Shown piece after piece: positions 44,232 through 53,834 of a DNA stretch of 64,000 nt. Position numbers and translations under genes: made by a program. The notes beneath the pieces are model-generated. The model did no database searches, was not told the origin of the DNA, and saw only the letters and a list, made by a program, of their open reading frames with translations. Source of the DNA: an uncultured Rhodospirillales bacterium (GTDB lineage: Bacteria; Pseudomonadota; Alphaproteobacteria; ATCC43930; CGMCC-115725); assembly GCA_903828515.1 (NCBI GenBank), contig CAIKMD010000003.1, forward strand, positions 496,001 through 560,000, written 5' to 3'. Each line of letters starts with the position of its first letter. Position 1 is the stretch's first letter.

Positions 44232-45308
44232 ATGGACAGTCTCGATTCCATTCGCGAGGCGGTTCTCGGTCAGATCGCGGCGGCACAGGATGCCGACGCG
44301 CTCGAAGCCGTGCGCGTGTCGGTGCTTGGCCGCAACGGGCAACTCACCGCGCTGTTGAAGGGCCTCGGCGCGCTGACGCAAGACGAACGCAAGGTTCGCG
44401 GCGCGGCGCTCAATGTCCTTAAAACCGAAATCGAAACCGCGCTGGGCGGCGCGAAGGCGAAGCACGAAGGCGCTGCGCTCGACAAGCGCCTCGCGCAGGA
44501 ACGCATCGATGTCACGCTGCCGGTCAAGGCCGACAGTGACGGGCGTATCCATCCGATCAGTCAGACCATCGACGAGCTGATCGGGATTTTCGGCGAGATG
44601 GGTTTCACCGTCGCCGAAGGCCCGCATATCGAAGACGATTTCTACAACTTCACCGCGCTCAACATTCCGCCCGAGCATCCGGCGCGGCAGGAGCACGACA
44701 CGTTCTATCTGACGCCGCGCGCCGCCGATGGCAGCCGCAAGGTGCTGCGCACGCATACCTCGCCGGTGCAGATCCGCACCATGCAGTCGCAAAAGCCACC
44801 GCTGCGGATCATCGTGCCGGGCCGCACCTTCCGCAGCGATCACGACGCGACCCATTCGCCGATGTTCCATCAGGTCGAAGGCCTCGTCATCGACAAGAAC
44901 ATTCACATGGGGCATCTCAAGGGGTGTCTCATCGAGTTCTGCCGCACGTTTTTCGAGATCGACGATCTGCCGGTGCGGTTCCGGCCGAGTTACTTTCCGT
45001 TCACCGAACCCTCGGCCGAAGTCGATATCGGCTGCTCGCGCGAAGGCGGCGGGTTGAAGATCGGCGCCGGCGCGGACTGGTTGGAAATTCTCGGTTCCGG
45101 CATGGTGCATCCGAAGGTGCTGGCCAATTGCGGCCTCGATCCCGCCGAGTATCAGGGATTTGCCTTCGGCATGGGGATCGAGCGCATCGCGATGCTGAAA
45201 TACGGCATCCCGGATCTGCGCACCTTCTATGAAAGCGATCTGCGCTGGCTGCGCCATTACGGGTTCGCGTCGCTCGACGTGCCGTCGCTGATCACGGGCG
45301 CGCGATGA
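44232..45308 (+). CDS. pheS: phenylalanyl-tRNA synthetase alpha subunit
   Basis: A 358-residue catalytic subunit with an N-terminal coiled coil (about 1-95) and a class II core: [60 protein letters not shown] and [20 protein letters not shown]. The alanine or glycine that sets Phe specificity sits in the last part. ATGA overlap with pheT couples the two subunits, which assemble as alpha2-beta2. Confidence 0.97.
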   Translation: MDSLDSIREAVLGQIAAAQDADALEAVRVSVLGRNGQLTALLKGLGALTQDERKVRGAALNVLKTEIETALGGAKAKHEGAALDKRLAQERIDVTLPVKADSDGRIHPISQTIDELIGIFGEMGFTVAEGPHIEDDFYNFTALNIPPEHPARQEHDTFYLTPRAADGSRKVLRTHTSPVQIRTMQSQKPPLRIIVPGRTFRSDHDATHSPMFHQVEGLVIDKNIHMGHLKGCLIEFCRTFFEIDDLPVRFRPSYFPFTEPSAEVDIGCSREGGGLKIGAGADWLEILGSGMVHPKVLANCGLDPAEYQGFAFGMGIERIAMLKYGIPDLRTFYESDLRWLRHYGFASLDVPSLITGAR

Positions 45309-47704
45309 AGACGACGCTCGCCTGGCTCAAGACGCACCTTGAGACGTCCGCTTCGCTGGACGAAATTGTCCCCAAGCTTGTCATGGCCGGGCTCGAGGTC
45401 GAATCGGTCGAGAATCGCGCCAAGGACATGGCGTCCTTCGTGATTGCCAAAGTGCTCGCGGCGAAGCCCCATCCCAATGCTGATAAGCTACAGGTCTGCA
45501 CGGTCGATATCGGCTCGGCCACGGTCGAGGTCGTGTGCGGCGCGCCCAATGCGCGCGCGGGCCTCACCGGCGTGTTCGCGCCGCCCGGCGCGACCATCCC
45601 GCGCAACGGCATGGTGCTGAAAGTCAGCGCCATTCGCGGCGTGCAATCGAACGGCATGCTGTGCTCGGGCTATGAACTGAAACTGTCCGAAGACCACGAA
45701 GGCATCATCGAACTCGCTGACGATCTAAAGCCGGGCACGCCCTTCGCTGCGGCGACCGGATTGGACGATCCCATCCTCGACGTGAAGATCACCCCCAATC
45801 GCGCGGACTGTTTGGGCGTGCGCGGCATCGCGCGCGATCTCGCCGCGTCGGGCCTCGGCAATCTCAAGCCGCTCGATACGTCGCCGGTCGCCGGCAAATT
45901 TCCGTGTCCGGTTTCGGTCACGCTCGACGATGCCAAGGCGTGTCCCTTGTTTGTCGGCCGCCTCATTCGCGGGGTCAAAAACGGACCGAGCCCGAAATGG
46001 CTGCAGGACCGGTTGAGCGCGATCGGGCTGCGGCCGATCTCGGCGCTGGTCGACATCACCAATTTCATCACCTTCGATCTCGACCGTCCGTTGCATGTGT
46101 TCGATGCGACGAAGCTTGCAGGCAATCTCGTCGTGCGCGGCGCGCGCGCCGGCGAAGCCTTGGCCGCGCTCAACGGCAAGTCTTACACGCTCGATCCCGA
46201 CATGATGGTGATCGCTGACGACAGCGGCGCGCTCAGTCTCGGCGGCGTGATCGGCGGCGAAAGCACCGGCTGTACCGACGCGACCACGGATGTTTTCATC
46301 GAAGCGGCGTTGTTCGATCCGATCCGCACCGCCGCGACGGGCAGGAAGCTCGGCGTGCAAAGCGATGCGCGCTACCGGTTCGAGCGCGGCATCGATCCCG
46401 CTTTCACGCAAGCCGGCATGGAAATCGCGACGCGTCTCATCGTCGAGATGTGCGGCGGCGAGCCGAGCAACATCGCCGTGTCGGGCGGGGTGCCGGATTG
46501 GCGTCGTCCGCTGCACCTGCGCGCGTCGCGCGTCGAAACCTTGGGCGGCGTGGCTGTTGCCGCTACCGATCAGCAACGCATTCTCGAAGCGCTCGGCTGT
46601 GCCGTCTCGACCGAGGGCGACGGGTTTGCGGTGATCCCGCCGCCCTGGCGCGCCGATATCGAGGGCGAGGCCGATCTCGTCGAAGAGATTTTGCGCATTC
46701 GCGGTTACGATTCGATTCCAGTCGTGCCGCTGGATCGCGACGGCGTGTTGCCGAAACCGGCTTTGTCATCAACGCAACGCCGCACCGGGTTCGTCCGGCG
46801 CAACCTCGCCGCGCGCGGCCTGATCGAAGCGGTGACGTTCTCGTTTCTGCCCAAGGCACAGGCCGTGTTGTTCGGCGGCGGCGCCGAGGCGCTCGTGCTC
46901 GCCAATCCGATCAGCGCCGATCTCGACACGATGCGGCCCTCAGTCCTGCCCAATCTTCTCAGCGCGGCACAGCGCAATGCCGATCGCGGTTTTGCGAACG
47001 GCGCGCTGTTCGAGATCGGGCCGCTCTATCGCGACGACACGCCCGAGGGGCAGTTACAGATGGCGACCGGCATTCGCACAGGCGAGAGCGGTTGGGATAC
47101 AGCGCCGTTCGACACGCAACGCTGGGACACGCTCGTAGCGCTGACCGTAAAGGCAGACGCGCTCGCTGCGCTGTTAGCGGCGGGGGTTGGAGTCGATGCG
47201 TTGCGAGTTACGAGGGATGCCCCACCTTGGTACCATCCGGGTCGTAGCGCTTCGCTTAAACAAGGAACTAGGGTGCTCGCATATTTCGGGGACATTCACC
47301 CCGGAATACTTAAGTCGATGCGTTTCGATGGCGTCGCGGCCGGCTTTGAGGTTTTTCTCGACGCAGTGCCGGTACCGCGTGTGCGGCAAGGCCGCGCACG
47401 CCCGTTGCTTCATCTTTCTCCGTTCCAGCCCGTCAAACGCGATTTTGCGTTCGTCGTTGGTGAGGATGTGGAGGCCGATATCTTGCTACGCACCGCGCGG
47501 GGCGTGGACAAAAAACTCATTGCGGATGTCGAACTCTTCGACGTCTATCGCGGCAAGGGCGTGCCCGAGGGCAAGAAATCATTGGCGATCACCGTGGTGC
47601 TGCAGCCGGTCGAGGCGACGCTGACCGACGAAGCGCTCGACGCATTCTCGAAGAAGCTCGTTCTTGCCTGCGAGAAAGCGACCGGCGGAAGTTTGCGCAG
47701 CTAG
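45305..47704 (+). CDS. pheT: phenylalanyl-tRNA synthetase beta subunit
   Basis: A 799-residue beta subunit. Domains in order: tRNA-binding OB-fold (about 40-150, [20 protein letters not shown]), B3/B4 editing domain (about 210-380), B5 (about 400-470), catalytic-like core and C-terminal ferredoxin-like anticodon domain ([20 protein letters not shown]). Length is normal. Bases 47160-47330 use codons such as TTA, AGG, ATA and GGA that are rare in the rest of this gene, while the protein reads on normally. Confidence 0.96.
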   Translation: MKTTLAWLKTHLETSASLDEIVPKLVMAGLEVESVENRAKDMASFVIAKVLAAKPHPNADKLQVCTVDIGSATVEVVCGAPNARAGLTGVFAPPGATIPRNGMVLKVSAIRGVQSNGMLCSGYELKLSEDHEGIIELADDLKPGTPFAAATGLDDPILDVKITPNRADCLGVRGIARDLAASGLGNLKPLDTSPVAGKFPCPVSVTLDDAKACPLFVGRLIRGVKNGPSPKWLQDRLSAIGLRPISALVDITNFITFDLDRPLHVFDATKLAGNLVVRGARAGEALAALNGKSYTLDPDMMVIADDSGALSLGGVIGGESTGCTDATTDVFIEAALFDPIRTAATGRKLGVQSDARYRFERGIDPAFTQAGMEIATRLIVEMCGGEPSNIAVSGGVPDWRRPLHLRASRVETLGGVAVAATDQQRILEALGCAVSTEGDGFAVIPPPWRADIEGEADLVEEILRIRGYDSIPVVPLDRDGVLPKPALSSTQRRTGFVRRNLAARGLIEAVTFSFLPKAQAVLFGGGAEALVLANPISADLDTMRPSVLPNLLSAAQRNADRGFANGALFEIGPLYRDDTPEGQLQMATGIRTGESGWDTAPFDTQRWDTLVALTVKADALAALLAAGVGVDALRVTRDAPPWYHPGRSASLKQGTRVLAYFGDIHPGILKSMRFDGVAAGFEVFLDAVPVPRVRQGRARPLLHLSPFQPVKRDFAFVVGEDVEADILLRTARGVDKKLIADVELFDVYRGKGVPEGKKSLAITVVLQPVEATLTDEALDAFSKKLVLACEKATGGSLRS

Positions 47705-47752
47705 CGCTTTCCCCCATCGTCGTGCCCGGCCATGACGAGAAAAGAAGATTCA

Positions 47753-47820
47753 CCACGGAGACACGGAGGTCACGGAGAAGAAATTATTTCTTCTTCTCCG
47801 TGACCTCCGTGTCTCCGTGG
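47753..47820. repeat. long perfect palindrome (CACGGAG-type), copy 1
   Basis: Two 30-base arms (47753-47782 and 47791-47820) are perfect inverted repeats around an eight-base loop; the arms begin CCACGGAGACACGGAGG. It lies between pheT and the convergent beta-helix gene and could fold into a strong hairpin. A diverged copy is at 50986-51053. Confidence 0.85.
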
Positions 47821-47841
47821 TTATCCTATCAGCGCAGCTCT

Positions 47842-49029
47842 CTACCGTGTCCGGTCGAACTGATAGGCGCCGAGGTCGACCGCGCCGGCGCGATGGACCA
47901 TGCCGGCGGCGCCGGTGTGCTGGTACTCGGGCTTGATCGCGGTGCCGGGCAGTTTGGCGGGATCGATCGCCTTGCCGATCGCCGCCGAGCCCGCCCGCAA
48001 ATGGTAGTCGCGCGTCTTGCGATCGACGAAGAGCGCGTCGGGCACCACGACATTGCCGGTATTGCCGGGCAGCGCGAATTCGGCGGGGCTTCGTCCGTTC
48101 GGCGGGGCAAAGAGATTGTTGATAAGCTGGCCGGTGCCTTTCAGCACCTGGCCGGTGCCGGCGAAGATGTTGTCGATCGCGTAGAGCGGCAGCGCGGTTC
48201 GCGTGTCGAGGAAGATCGTGGCGAAATTGTCGCTGACGATGGTGTTGAACGCGATATAGAGATTTTGCTGCGGATTGATGCCGCCGTTCATGTCGCCTTC
48301 GAGGCCGTTGGCGATCACCGCGAGGTTCTGGGCGTGCGGGCCTTTTTCGATCACGTTGCCGACGACGACGCTGCGCCCGCCGTTCGGAAACTCGACCGCA
48401 TAGGACGCGGTGCCCTGCTCGCCGTCGATCAGCAGGTTATAGAGGATGTAATTGCTGAGGCCGCGGCTCTTGATGTGATGCCCGGTTCGGGTCTCGTGGA
48501 AATAGCTGCCGATCACGGTGAGATCGTCGACCCGCCCGACATACATCGCGTGGGTCTGGCCGTTGGTCATGCCGTTGCGCGCGAATTCCGACCGCTCGAC
48601 GGTGAGCGAGCCGGTGGCGAGCGTCGCGAGGATGCCGTCCTCGTTGTCGTGGAAGTAGCAATTGACGATGGTGATGTTCTTGCCGCGCAGCAGGAGCCCG
48701 GCGCCGTTGCCGGCTGGCACATGCGCGAACATGAACTCGATATCCTCGATCCGCACGTCGCGACCGTCGACCGCCCAGAGACCGCGATCGGCGGCGGTGT
48801 GGCCGTCGCCGACGATGCGGGGCTTGGCGCTGCCGCTGCCGCGGATGGTGAGGTCGTTCTGGGTCCAGGTCGGGGCATCGCCGCGATAATCGCCGGGGTC
48901 GATCTCGACCGTGTCGCCGTCATGGGCGGCGGCGGCGGCCTGGCTCGGCAGGGTGAGTTCGCGCGTCGGCCCGACGAACAATGTCGCCGCGCGCGCGCAA
49001 GGGACGGCCACAGCCAGGACGAGAGCCAC
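47842..49029 (-). CDS. right-handed parallel beta-helix repeat protein, exported
   Basis: A protein of 395 residues from GTG 49029, with many short beta-helix turns ([60 protein letters not shown]), the fold of pectate lyases and surface polysaccharide-binding or degrading proteins. The N-terminus from GTG is only a partial signal peptide ([14 protein letters not shown]). Reading the same frame from CTG 49056 gives [20 protein letters not shown], a canonical signal with two lysines, and TGAGGA lies just upstream. The protein is probably periplasmic or secreted. Catalytic residues cannot be placed. Confidence 0.83.
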   Translation of the reverse strand: MALVLAVAVPCARAATLFVGPTRELTLPSQAAAAAHDGDTVEIDPGDYRGDAPTWTQNDLTIRGSGSAKPRIVGDGHTAADRGLWAVDGRDVRIEDIEFMFAHVPAGNGAGLLLRGKNITIVNCYFHDNEDGILATLATGSLTVERSEFARNGMTNGQTHAMYVGRVDDLTVIGSYFHETRTGHHIKSRGLSNYILYNLLIDGEQGTASYAVEFPNGGRSVVVGNVIEKGPHAQNLAVIANGLEGDMNGGINPQQNLYIAFNTIVSDNFATIFLDTRTALPLYAIDNIFAGTGQVLKGTGQLINNLFAPPNGRSPAEFALPGNTGNVVVPDALFVDRKTRDYHLRAGSAAIGKAIDPAKLPGTAIKPEYQHTGAAGMVHRAGAVDLGAYQFDRTR

Positions 49030-49159
49030 CGACAGAATCAGGCTTAATTTTTTCAGGATTTCCTCATCGCGACCGCAGCGGCAATCTACTGGTAATAGCA
49101 GGATAGCGCCAAGGCCCGTTGCGCCACCCGACTGCGCCCCCTATGTTTCCCGCAATCCC

Positions 49160-50962
49160 ATGACCGATCTCCGCCATATCCGAAACTTCGCGATTATCGC
49201 GCATATCGATCACGGCAAGTCGACGCTCGCGGATCGCCTGATTCAGACCTGCGGCGGGCTCGATCTGCGCGAAATGCGCGCCCAGGTGCTCGATTCGATG
49301 GATATCGAGCGCGAGCGCGGGATCACCATCAAGGCGCAGACCGTCCGCCTCGCCTATAAGGCGAAGAACGGCGAGAGTTACGTCCTCAACCTGATCGACA
49401 CGCCCGGCCATGTCGATTTCGCCTATGAGGTGAGCCGCTCGCTCGCCGCCTGCGAAGGCTCGCTCCTCGTCGTCGATGCGAGCCAGGGCGTCGAGGCGCA
49501 GACCCTCGCCAACGTCTATCAGGCGATCGATGCCGGGCACGAGATCGTGCCGGTGCTCAACAAGGTCGATCTGCCGGCCGCCGAGCCGCAGCGCGTGCGC
49601 GAACAGATCGAAGAGGTCATCGGCCTCGACGCGTCCGGTGCTGTCGAGATCTCGGCCAAGACCGGCTTGAACATCGAAGGCGTGCTCGAGGCGCTGGTCG
49701 AACGTCTGCCGCCGCCGGTGGGCGATGCCGATGCGCCGTTGAAGGCGCTGCTGATCGACAGCTGGTACGACGCCTATCTCGGCGTCATCACGCTGGTGCG
49801 GGTCAAGGACGGCGTGCTCAAACCCGGCCTGAAGATTCGCATGATGGCGACCGGCGCCACGCACACACTCGAGCGCGTCGGTGTGTTCACCCCCAAGGGC
49901 GTCACGGTGCCCGAGTTGGGTCCGGGCGAAATCGGGTTCCTGACCGCCGGGATCAAGACGGTGGCCGATTGCAAGATCGGCGACACCATCACCGAGGAAA
50001 AACGTCTCGCCGCCGAACCGTTGCCGGGGTTCAAGCCGGTGCAGCCGGTGGTGTTCTGCGGCCTCTTTCCGACCGACGCCGCCGATTTTGAAAAGCTGCG
50101 CGACAGCCTGGCGAAGCTCCGGCTCAACGACGCCAGTTTCGAATTCGAGCCCGAAACCTCGGTCGCGCTCGGCTTCGGCTATCGCTGCGGCTTTCTCGGC
50201 CTGCTGCATCTCGAGATCATCCAGGAGCGGCTGACCCGCGAATTCGATCTCGATCTGATCGCGACCGCGCCGTCGGTCGTCTATCACATCCATCTCACCA
50301 ACGGCTCGATGATGATGCTCCACAATCCGGTCGACATGCCGGATCCGGTGCGGATCGATCACATGGACGAGCCGTGGATCAAGGCGACCATCCTGGTGCC
50401 CGACGATTATCTCGGCAGCATTCTCGCGCTGTGCGAGGAACGCCGCGGCATCCAGAAAGAACTCACCTATGCCGGCAAACGCGCGATGGTGGTCTATCGC
50501 CTGCCGCTCAACGAGGTCGTGTTCGATTTCTACGATCGGCTGAAATCGGTCAGCCGCGGCTATGCGAGCTTCGATTATCAGCTCGACGGCTACGAGGAAG
50601 GCGACCTCGTGCTATTGAACATCCTGGTCAACGGCGATCCGGTCGATGCGCTCGCCATCGTCGTGCATCGCGCCAACGCCGAGCGCCGCGGCCGCGCGCT
50701 GTGCGAGCGCCTGAAGGATCTCATTCCACGCCAGTTGTTCCTGATCGCCATCCAGGCGGCGATCGGCGGCAAGGTGATCGCGCGCGAGACGGTGAAGGCG
50801 CTGCGCAAGGACGTGCTGGCCAAATGCTACGGCGGCGACATCTCGCGCAAACGCAAACTGCTCGACAAGCAAAAGGAAGGGCGCAAGCGCATGCGCCAAT
50901 ACGGCAAGGTCGAGATTCCACAATCCGCCTTCCTCGCCGCGCTCAAGATGGGCGACGAGTAG
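49160..50962 (+). CDS. lepA: elongation factor 4 (back-translocating GTPase)
   Basis: A 600-residue translational GTPase. G1 is AHIDHGKST at 14-22, followed by [15 protein letters not shown] (switch I), DTPGHVDF (G3), [10 protein letters not shown] (G4) and [10 protein letters not shown] (G5). The C-terminal LepA-specific domain ends with [20 protein letters not shown], a well-conserved element. It remobilises or stabilises stalled ribosomes. The start [10 protein letters not shown] at 49160 matches the family; longer upstream frames overlap the beta-helix gene. Confidence 0.97.
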   Translation: MTDLRHIRNFAIIAHIDHGKSTLADRLIQTCGGLDLREMRAQVLDSMDIERERGITIKAQTVRLAYKAKNGESYVLNLIDTPGHVDFAYEVSRSLAACEGSLLVVDASQGVEAQTLANVYQAIDAGHEIVPVLNKVDLPAAEPQRVREQIEEVIGLDASGAVEISAKTGLNIEGVLEALVERLPPPVGDADAPLKALLIDSWYDAYLGVITLVRVKDGVLKPGLKIRMMATGATHTLERVGVFTPKGVTVPELGPGEIGFLTAGIKTVADCKIGDTITEEKRLAAEPLPGFKPVQPVVFCGLFPTDAADFEKLRDSLAKLRLNDASFEFEPETSVALGFGYRCGFLGLLHLEIIQERLTREFDLDLIATAPSVVYHIHLTNGSMMMLHNPVDMPDPVRIDHMDEPWIKATILVPDDYLGSILALCEERRGIQKELTYAGKRAMVVYRLPLNEVVFDFYDRLKSVSRGYASFDYQLDGYEEGDLVLLNILVNGDPVDALAIVVHRANAERRGRALCERLKDLIPRQLFLIAIQAAIGGKVIARETVKALRKDVLAKCYGGDISRKRKLLDKQKEGRKRMRQYGKVEIPQSAFLAALKMGDE

Positions 50963-50985
50963 AAAGCACGTTCAAGAAAATTGAA

Positions 50986-51053
50986 CCACGGAGACACGGA
51001 GGGCACGGAGAAGAGAAATAATCTTCTTCTCCCTGACCTCCGTGTCTCCGTGG
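50986..51053. repeat. palindrome (CACGGAG-type), copy 2
   Basis: CCACGGAGACACGGAGGGCA pairs with the inverted copy ending at 51053, with two mismatches between the arms. The outer arms are the same as at 47753-47820. It lies just after lepA. Confidence 0.85.
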
Positions 51054-51099
51054 TGAAACCTCTTCGGTCGCTCACAGGCGCTGTCTTGACGTTGTGCGC

Positions 51100-51189
51100 C
51101 CTTCGACTGCTCGCTGCCGCTCGCGCTCAGGGTGAGGAAAATTTCTTAATGCCCTCGAAAATTTATCCTCAGCCTGAGCCTGTCGAAGG
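51100..51189. repeat. imperfect inverted repeat (CCTTCGAC type)
   Basis: CCTTCGACTGCTCGC...CTCAGGGTGAGGA is answered by TCCTCAGCCTGAGCC and TGTCGAAGG ending at 51189. Similar CCTTCGAC/GTCGAAGG dyads with CTCAGG cores are frequent intergenic repeats in GC-rich bacteria. Confidence 0.6.
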
Positions 51190-51213
51190 CCGCAGGATGT
51201 AGATGCGGCGAGC

Positions 51214-51516
51214 TTAATAGAACTTGCGCGGCTTCGGCCGGCGGCAGAGGAACAACAGGATCGCGCCGAGCACGATCAGGGTCGGCGCGGCCCAGACATA
51301 CATCACGGGCCCGACCGCCAGCGTCCACAGCCAGGGCGCGATGTGCTCGATCAGGCCCTGGACGATGCGCAGGGAGCTGCCGCTCAATTCGAACCACAGG
51401 CCGCCGATCGTATCGGGCGCGAAATTGCCGGTGTCGTGCCAGGCGAGCGCGTCGCGCACCAGGACGGCGCAAGCCGCCACCAGCAACAACCACCCGAAGA
51501 TCCGCCCCACCCGCAT
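51214..51516 (-). CDS. small membrane protein of unknown function
   Basis: A 100-residue protein from ATG 51516 (MRVGRIFGWLLLVAACAVLV) with transmembrane segments near residues 5-24 and 65-90 and a basic end CRRPKPRKFY. The loop DTIGGLWFELSGSSLRIVQG is a recurring feature of small proteobacterial membrane proteins of this size, but I do not recognise a named family. An upstream in-frame start would add 48 residues of antisense-like sequence. It is followed, upstream on the same strand, by the LLM monooxygenase after 64 bases. Confidence 0.72.
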   Translation of the reverse strand: MRVGRIFGWLLLVAACAVLVRDALAWHDTGNFAPDTIGGLWFELSGSSLRIVQGLIEHIAPWLWTLAVGPVMYVWAAPTLIVLGAILLFLCRRPKPRKFY

Positions 51517-51580
51517 CCGCGCATGGTGACCGAGCCCGGTTTGAATGGCAAGAATTCGCCTGATCGGACGGGAGAAACCG

Positions 51581-52750
51581 CTATTCGGCGGCGACGCCGG
51601 CGGTGCGGATCGGCAGGGTGCGCGCGAGGTCCTTGATCTGCGGATAGACTTCGCGGGCAAAGAGCGTCATCGATTTGACCGTGCGCTCGTGATTCATGAA
51701 GCCGGCATGATCCATCATCAGGAGATGATCGAAGCCGCCGACCTTTTCGTAAAAGCTTTTGATCTGTTTCACCACCGCATCGGGCGTGCCGCAGACCAGA
51801 AGGCCTTGTTCGATCAGGGTGTCGAGGCTCGCGTCGCGCGGCGCGCGCGCGCCACCACGCTCGGCCTGGCGCATCATCGCGACATTCGCGCCGACCGGGT
51901 TGTAGCCCGGCGGGTTGCGGAAATGCGGCTCCGAGCGCGGCGCGGTGAGATACCAGCGCAATTCCTCCGCGCCCTTGCGCGCCTCGGTGTCCGAGTCCGC
52001 CGTATGAACGAGCGGCATGTAGGCGAGGCCGCCGCCGCCCGGCAATCCGTGATCGACGTAATTCGCGCGATAGGCGTCGAAGAGCGGCTTCACCTTTTCG
52101 AACGGCAAAAGGAAATTCGCGAAGACATAGCCGCGCTGCGCGACGCGCTTGGTCGTCTCGACGTCGCTCGACCCGGTGATCCAGATTTGCGGATGCGGCG
52201 TCTGATAGGGGCGCGGCCAGACATTGATGCTGCGGCGGTGCCAGAACTTGCCCTCGTAGTTGAACGGCCCGTCGGTGGTGAGCCATGCTTTCAACACGAG
52301 GTCGACGCCTTCCCACAGCCGCTCGCCGGTCTGGGTCGGGTTGGTGTTGGCGGCATAGACCTCATAAGGCACGCCGCGCACGAAGCCGCATTCGAGCCGG
52401 CCGCGCGAGATGCAATCGATCATCGCCATTTCCTCGGCGACGCGGATCGGGTCGTTGCGATGGCCGACCGGGTTGCCGAGGATGCAGATGCGCGCATTTT
52501 TCGTCTGGCGCGCGAGGATCGCCGCGCTCAGGGGTGCTGCGGCATCGATGCAGCTCGGCGTCTGATGATGTTCGTTGAGCATGATGTCGAGGCCGAGTTC
52601 ATCAGCGATCATGTGCTCGTCGAGATAGCGGTTATAAAGATCGGCGCCGATCTTCGGATCGTAATGCTTGCTCGGCAGATTGATGCGCGTCGCCGGTTCG
52701 TCCGGCGGATAATAAGGATAGGGCATTTCGGTGAAGTGCCAGGCTCGCAT
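51581..52750 (-). CDS. LLM class flavin-dependent oxidoreductase
   Basis: A 389-residue luciferase-like monooxygenase of the TIM-barrel type. MRAWHFTEMPYPYYPPDEPA, LDIMLNEHHQTPSCIDAAAP, ILGNPVGHRNDPIRVAEEMA, ISRGRLECGFVRGVPYEVYA and PQIWITGSSDVETTKRVAQR are typical. These enzymes use reduced FMN and oxygen to oxidise or cleave substrates such as alkanesulfonates, nitriloacetate or heterocycles. AGGGG eight bases before the ATG at 52750 supports the start. The alpha/beta hydrolase 13 bases upstream is probably in the same operon, so oxidation followed by ring opening or ester hydrolysis is plausible. Confidence 0.9.
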   Translation of the reverse strand: MRAWHFTEMPYPYYPPDEPATRINLPSKHYDPKIGADLYNRYLDEHMIADELGLDIMLNEHHQTPSCIDAAAPLSAAILARQTKNARICILGNPVGHRNDPIRVAEEMAMIDCISRGRLECGFVRGVPYEVYAANTNPTQTGERLWEGVDLVLKAWLTTDGPFNYEGKFWHRRSINVWPRPYQTPHPQIWITGSSDVETTKRVAQRGYVFANFLLPFEKVKPLFDAYRANYVDHGLPGGGGLAYMPLVHTADSDTEARKGAEELRWYLTAPRSEPHFRNPPGYNPVGANVAMMRQAERGGARAPRDASLDTLIEQGLLVCGTPDAVVKQIKSFYEKVGGFDHLLMMDHAGFMNHERTVKSMTLFAREVYPQIKDLARTLPIRTAGVAAE

Positions 52751-52763
52751 GGCGATGCCCCTT

Positions 52764-53540
52764 TCAGCGCAGGAAATTGCCGATCGCGTCCAAAAACGCG
52801 GCCGGCTGTTCGAGATGCGGGTAATGACCGGCATCCGGGATGACCGTCATCCGCGCGCCGGGAATGAGATCGGCATAGGCCTTGCCATAGGCGGGCGACA
52901 CGAGCCCGTCCTCGGCGCCCCACACCATCAGCGTCGGCACGGCAATGCGGCCGAGGCGATGCGGTAACTGGCGGTTGTGCATGTAAGGTTCCCAGCACAA
53001 GGCGGCGAAGGATTCGTGGTTGCGCACCATCGTCGCCAGTTGCTCGTCCGAGAGTTTCGTGGTGTCGAGCTTGCCCTTCTCGGGATCGTACCATTTGAGC
53101 GCGGCGGTCTTTTGCGGCCCGATCTGCCAGATATCGGCGATCTCGCTCGAGAGCGGTCCACCCAATTTGATCCCATACGGATCGACCAGCACGAGGCGCC
53201 TCACCCGCGCCGTGTTCTTCACCGCCATCTCGGCGGCGACCCACCCGCCGAGCGAACAGCCGATCACGTTGACCGCATCGAGCGCGAGCGTGTCGAGCAG
53301 CGAGAGATAGAGGTAAGCAATGTCGTCGGGCGATGCGATCCAGGCGGGCCGCTTGGTCTGGCCGAAGCCCGGCGGCGAGGGGATGAAGATCTCGTGGTCC
53401 CTGGCCAACGTCGCGACGAAAGCCGCGTCAGGCTCCAGCATCTCCTCGCTGCCAAGCAGCAACAGCGGACGGCCGGTTCCCACGCGCCGCAGCTCGATCG
53501 CGATGTCGCCGATGGAGATGCACGTCGTTTCCGCCGCCAT
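52764..53540 (-). CDS. alpha/beta hydrolase
   Basis: A 258-residue hydrolase with RPLLLLGSEEMLEPDAAFVA, SPPGFGQTKRP, VIGCSLGGWVAAEMAVKNTA (nucleophile Ser in G-x-S-x-G), VWGAEDGLVSPAYGKAYADL (Asp) and DAGHYPHLEQPAAFLDAIGN (His), so the catalytic triad is complete. It resembles meta-cleavage product hydrolases of aromatic degradation in overall motif spacing. It is first in the unit with the LLM monooxygenase, both read leftwards. Confidence 0.88.
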   Translation of the reverse strand: MAAETTCISIGDIAIELRRVGTGRPLLLLGSEEMLEPDAAFVATLARDHEIFIPSPPGFGQTKRPAWIASPDDIAYLYLSLLDTLALDAVNVIGCSLGGWVAAEMAVKNTARVRRLVLVDPYGIKLGGPLSSEIADIWQIGPQKTAALKWYDPEKGKLDTTKLSDEQLATMVRNHESFAALCWEPYMHNRQLPHRLGRIAVPTLMVWGAEDGLVSPAYGKAYADLIPGARMTVIPDAGHYPHLEQPAAFLDAIGNFLR

Positions 53541-53669
53541 GAGCCGCCTTTACCCGATTTTTTCCCGCGCCCAATCTGAGCCCCGATGCGGCGAACCGCA
53601 AGACCGCGACGGTTTTGGGCGCTCTCGGTTGCGGCACCCGCATGGCTCGGCTAGGGTCGCGCCCGCCGC

Positions 53670-53759
53670 GGAGAGGTGGCCGAGCGGTTGAAGGCGCACG
53701 CTTGGAAAGCGTGTTTACGGGAAACCGTAACGTGGGTTCGAATCCCACTCTCTCCGCCA
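53670..53759 (+). tRNA. tRNA-Ser (anticodon GGA)
   Basis: A 90-base class II tRNA with acceptor GGAGAGG / TCTCTCC, discriminator G, encoded CCA, a long variable arm (TTTACGGGAAACCGTAAC) and anticodon loop TTGGAAA, giving GGA. Confidence 0.97.
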
Positions 53760-53834
53760 GCTCCTCCTCGGCCTCATTTCTCGCGACGCGCTTGTGGCGG
53801 CGAACGCCGCGCGGAACGCCGCCGGAGAAGTGCC

